Origin: an uncultured Clostridia bacterium
GTDB lineage: Bacteria > Bacillota > Clostridia > HGM11327
Length of the DNA: 5,935 bases
Assembly (NCBI GenBank): GCA_905210525.1
Contig: CAJLXE010000109.1
Location: 1 to 5,935 of the forward strand
Reading direction: 5' to 3'
Part shown: piece by piece, positions 4,794 through 5,935 of the stretch
Numbering within the stretch: position 1 is the first letter of the stretch
Layout of the letters: each line of letters opens with the position of its first letter
Position numbers and translations under genes: made by a program
The notes under the pieces: generated by a model
The model's input: only the letters and a program-made list of their open reading frames with translations
What the model was told of the DNA's origin: nothing
The model's database searches: none

Positions 4794-5935
4794 TTAAAGC
4801 TTCTGTATTGTTTCCATTATATAATCGGCAAACTGCTCAGATGTGCAGCCTGTGTCGCGGCCTGTAACGACGAGCTTCTTTTCTGTCTGAGTGCATATTT
4901 CGAGAGCCTTGAAGAGACGCTTTGCTTTATCTGCATAGCCGATGTGTTCAAGAAGCATTCCCGCAGCGCGGATTATGCTGCTCGGATCTGCATATTGTAT
5001 TCTGCCTTCCTTGACCATTCTTGTGCCTGAGCCGTGAATAGCTTCAAACATACTGTAACGCTTGCCGAGGTTGGAGCTTCCCGCAGTGCCGACACCACCC
5101 TGAAATTCCGCTGCTTCGTCTGTGATGATATCTCCGTAGAGGTTGGGAAGAACAACGACCTGAAAATCGCGACGGCGGTTTTCATCAATAAGTTTAGCGG
5201 TCATTATGTCTATATACCATTCATCGCAGGTTATTTCCGGATACTCCTTTGCAATATCGCGTGCGATATCGAGGAACATACCGTCTGTGGTTTTTATTAT
5301 GTTTGCCTTTGTAACAACGGTTACTCTGGTTCTGCCTGTTTTTCTTGCGTAATCGAAAGCTGCTTTTATTATTCTGTAAGAGCCTTCATATGTAGTTACC
5401 GTAAAATCTATGCCGAGATCCTTGTTTACGCGCAGACCCTGACTGCCCATTGCATATGCGCCTTCGGTATTTTCGCGGAAGAATACCCAATCTATGCCTT
5501 CGGCGGGTATGCTTACGGGACGAACGTTTGCAAAAAGATCGAGTTCTTTACGCATTGCAACATTTGCACTTTCGATGTTCGGCCACGGATCGCCTGCTTG
5601 CGGAGTTGTGGTAGGACCTTTGAGTATAACGTCGCATTTTTTGAGCTCAGCGAGAATATCGTCGGGTATTGCCTGATTGTGAGCAACACGGTTTTCTATT
5701 GTAAGACCGTCGATGTCGATCAGCTGTATTTTGCCTGATTTAACATCATCGGCAACAAGGTATTCGATTACTCTTTTTGCCTGAGCGGTTATTTGCGGTC
5801 CTATTCCGTCGCCGCCGACAACGCCTATTTTTATAACAGGCAATTTTGAATAATCTACAAAATCTGTCTGAGCCTTCATTTTTTCGATTCTGTCAAGCTG
5901 TTTGTTCAGAATCATTTCGATGTGCTTTTGTGCAT
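4794..5935 (-). CDS. Isocitrate/isopropylmalate-family dehydrogenase, probably isocitrate dehydrogenase (5' end at or beyond window edge)
   Basis: NAD(P)-dependent beta-decarboxylating dehydrogenase. The best reading is isocitrate to 2-oxoglutarate plus CO2. Numbered from the ATG at 5915, visible motifs are GVVGGDGIGP (31-40), KGPTTTP (99-105), SANVAMR (116-122), ENTEGAYAM (148-156, catalytic Y154), K203 in VTKANIIKTTDG, D236, and metal ligands D262 and D266 in NLYGDIITDEAAEFQGG. EAIHGS (291-296) follows. The S-x-N-x-x-x-R pattern at 116-122 is isocitrate-type; isopropylmalate dehydrogenases have E-x-x-L-x-x-x-R. The cofactor loop after HGS has R299-M300 where E. coli has the NADP-contacting K344-Y345, and it is about three residues longer, so NAD or NADP cannot be assigned. 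The frame stays open upstream of 5915 to the edge (AQKHIE), and no ribosome site precedes that ATG, so the true start is probably outside. It is the upstream member of a likely operon with asnA. Confidence 0.9.
   Translation of the reverse strand, partial: AQKHIEMILNKQLDRIEKMKAQTDFVDYSKLPVIKIGVVGGDGIGPQITAQAKRVIEYLVADDVKSGKIQLIDIDGLTIENRVAHNQAIPDDILAELKKCDVILKGPTTTPQAGDPWPNIESANVAMRKELDLFANVRPVSIPAEGIDWVFFRENTEGAYAMGSQGLRVNKDLGIDFTVTTYEGSYRIIKAAFDYARKTGRTRVTVVTKANIIKTTDGMFLDIARDIAKEYPEITCDEWYIDIMTAKLIDENRRRDFQVVVLPNLYGDIITDEAAEFQGGVGTAGSSNLGKRYSMFEAIHGSGTRMVKEGRIQYADPSSIIRAAGMLLEHIGYADKAKRLFKALEICTQTEKKLVVTGRDTGCTSEQFADYIMETIQKL

Noticed and set aside
5034..5738. 234-codon open frame on the plus strand antisense to the dehydrogenase gene
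   Set aside because: It lies wholly inside a confidently identified gene. Its product is rich in C, Y and F in a way typical of reverse-strand shadows, and no ribosome site precedes it.

Overview
This is an ordinary chromosomal window. It most likely comes from an anaerobic, probably spore-forming Firmicute of the class Clostridia. That reading rests on the moderate base composition, strong AGGAGG-type ribosome binding sites, TTGNNN/TATTAT-type promoters, a membrane-anchored cyclophilin of Gram-positive style, and a cysteine-containing beta-rich protein of a kind I associate with Clostridia. I cannot name the genus from sequence alone. I see no mobile element, CRISPR array, rRNA or tRNA gene.

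Layout, left to right. (1) 1-1832, plus strand: the C-terminal two thirds of aspartyl-tRNA synthetase (aspS, cut by the window edge), followed after 2 nt by tcdA, the E1-like enzyme that cyclises t6A37 of tRNA. The two form a tight translation-related pair. (2) 1833-1924: a short convergent gap holding a perfect 13-bp inverted repeat whose arms have the wrong polarity for a normal intrinsic terminator. (3) 1925-2632, minus strand: an uncharacterised 235-aa protein with nine cysteines and an acidic, proline-containing tail. (4) 2633-2779: a compact divergent promoter region with one recognisable promoter in each direction. The minus-strand one can be read as either a sigma-A or a sigma-K-like site. 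(5) 2780-3487, plus strand: a membrane-anchored cyclophilin-type peptidyl-prolyl isomerase. (6) 3488-3737: a 250-bp convergent gap dominated by a long imperfect hairpin ending in a T tract, plus two weaker hairpins. (7) 3738-5935, minus strand: a two-gene unit in which an NAD(P)-dependent isocitrate-dehydrogenase-like enzyme (reading frame open to the window edge) precedes asnA, the ammonia-dependent asparagine synthetase, by 45 nt.

How the genes fit together. The isocitrate-dehydrogenase-like gene would supply 2-oxoglutarate, the acceptor for ammonia assimilation. AsnA fixes ammonia onto aspartate. AspRS and TcdA act on aspartate charging and on decoding by ANN-reading tRNAs. The theme is loosely amino-acid and tRNA metabolism, but these are separate transcription units and I do not claim a single system. 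I found no convincing undescribed multi-gene system. The items most worth a second look are the uncharacterised cysteine-containing protein, the two intergenic inverted-repeat structures, and the unusual cofactor loop of the isocitrate-dehydrogenase-like enzyme.
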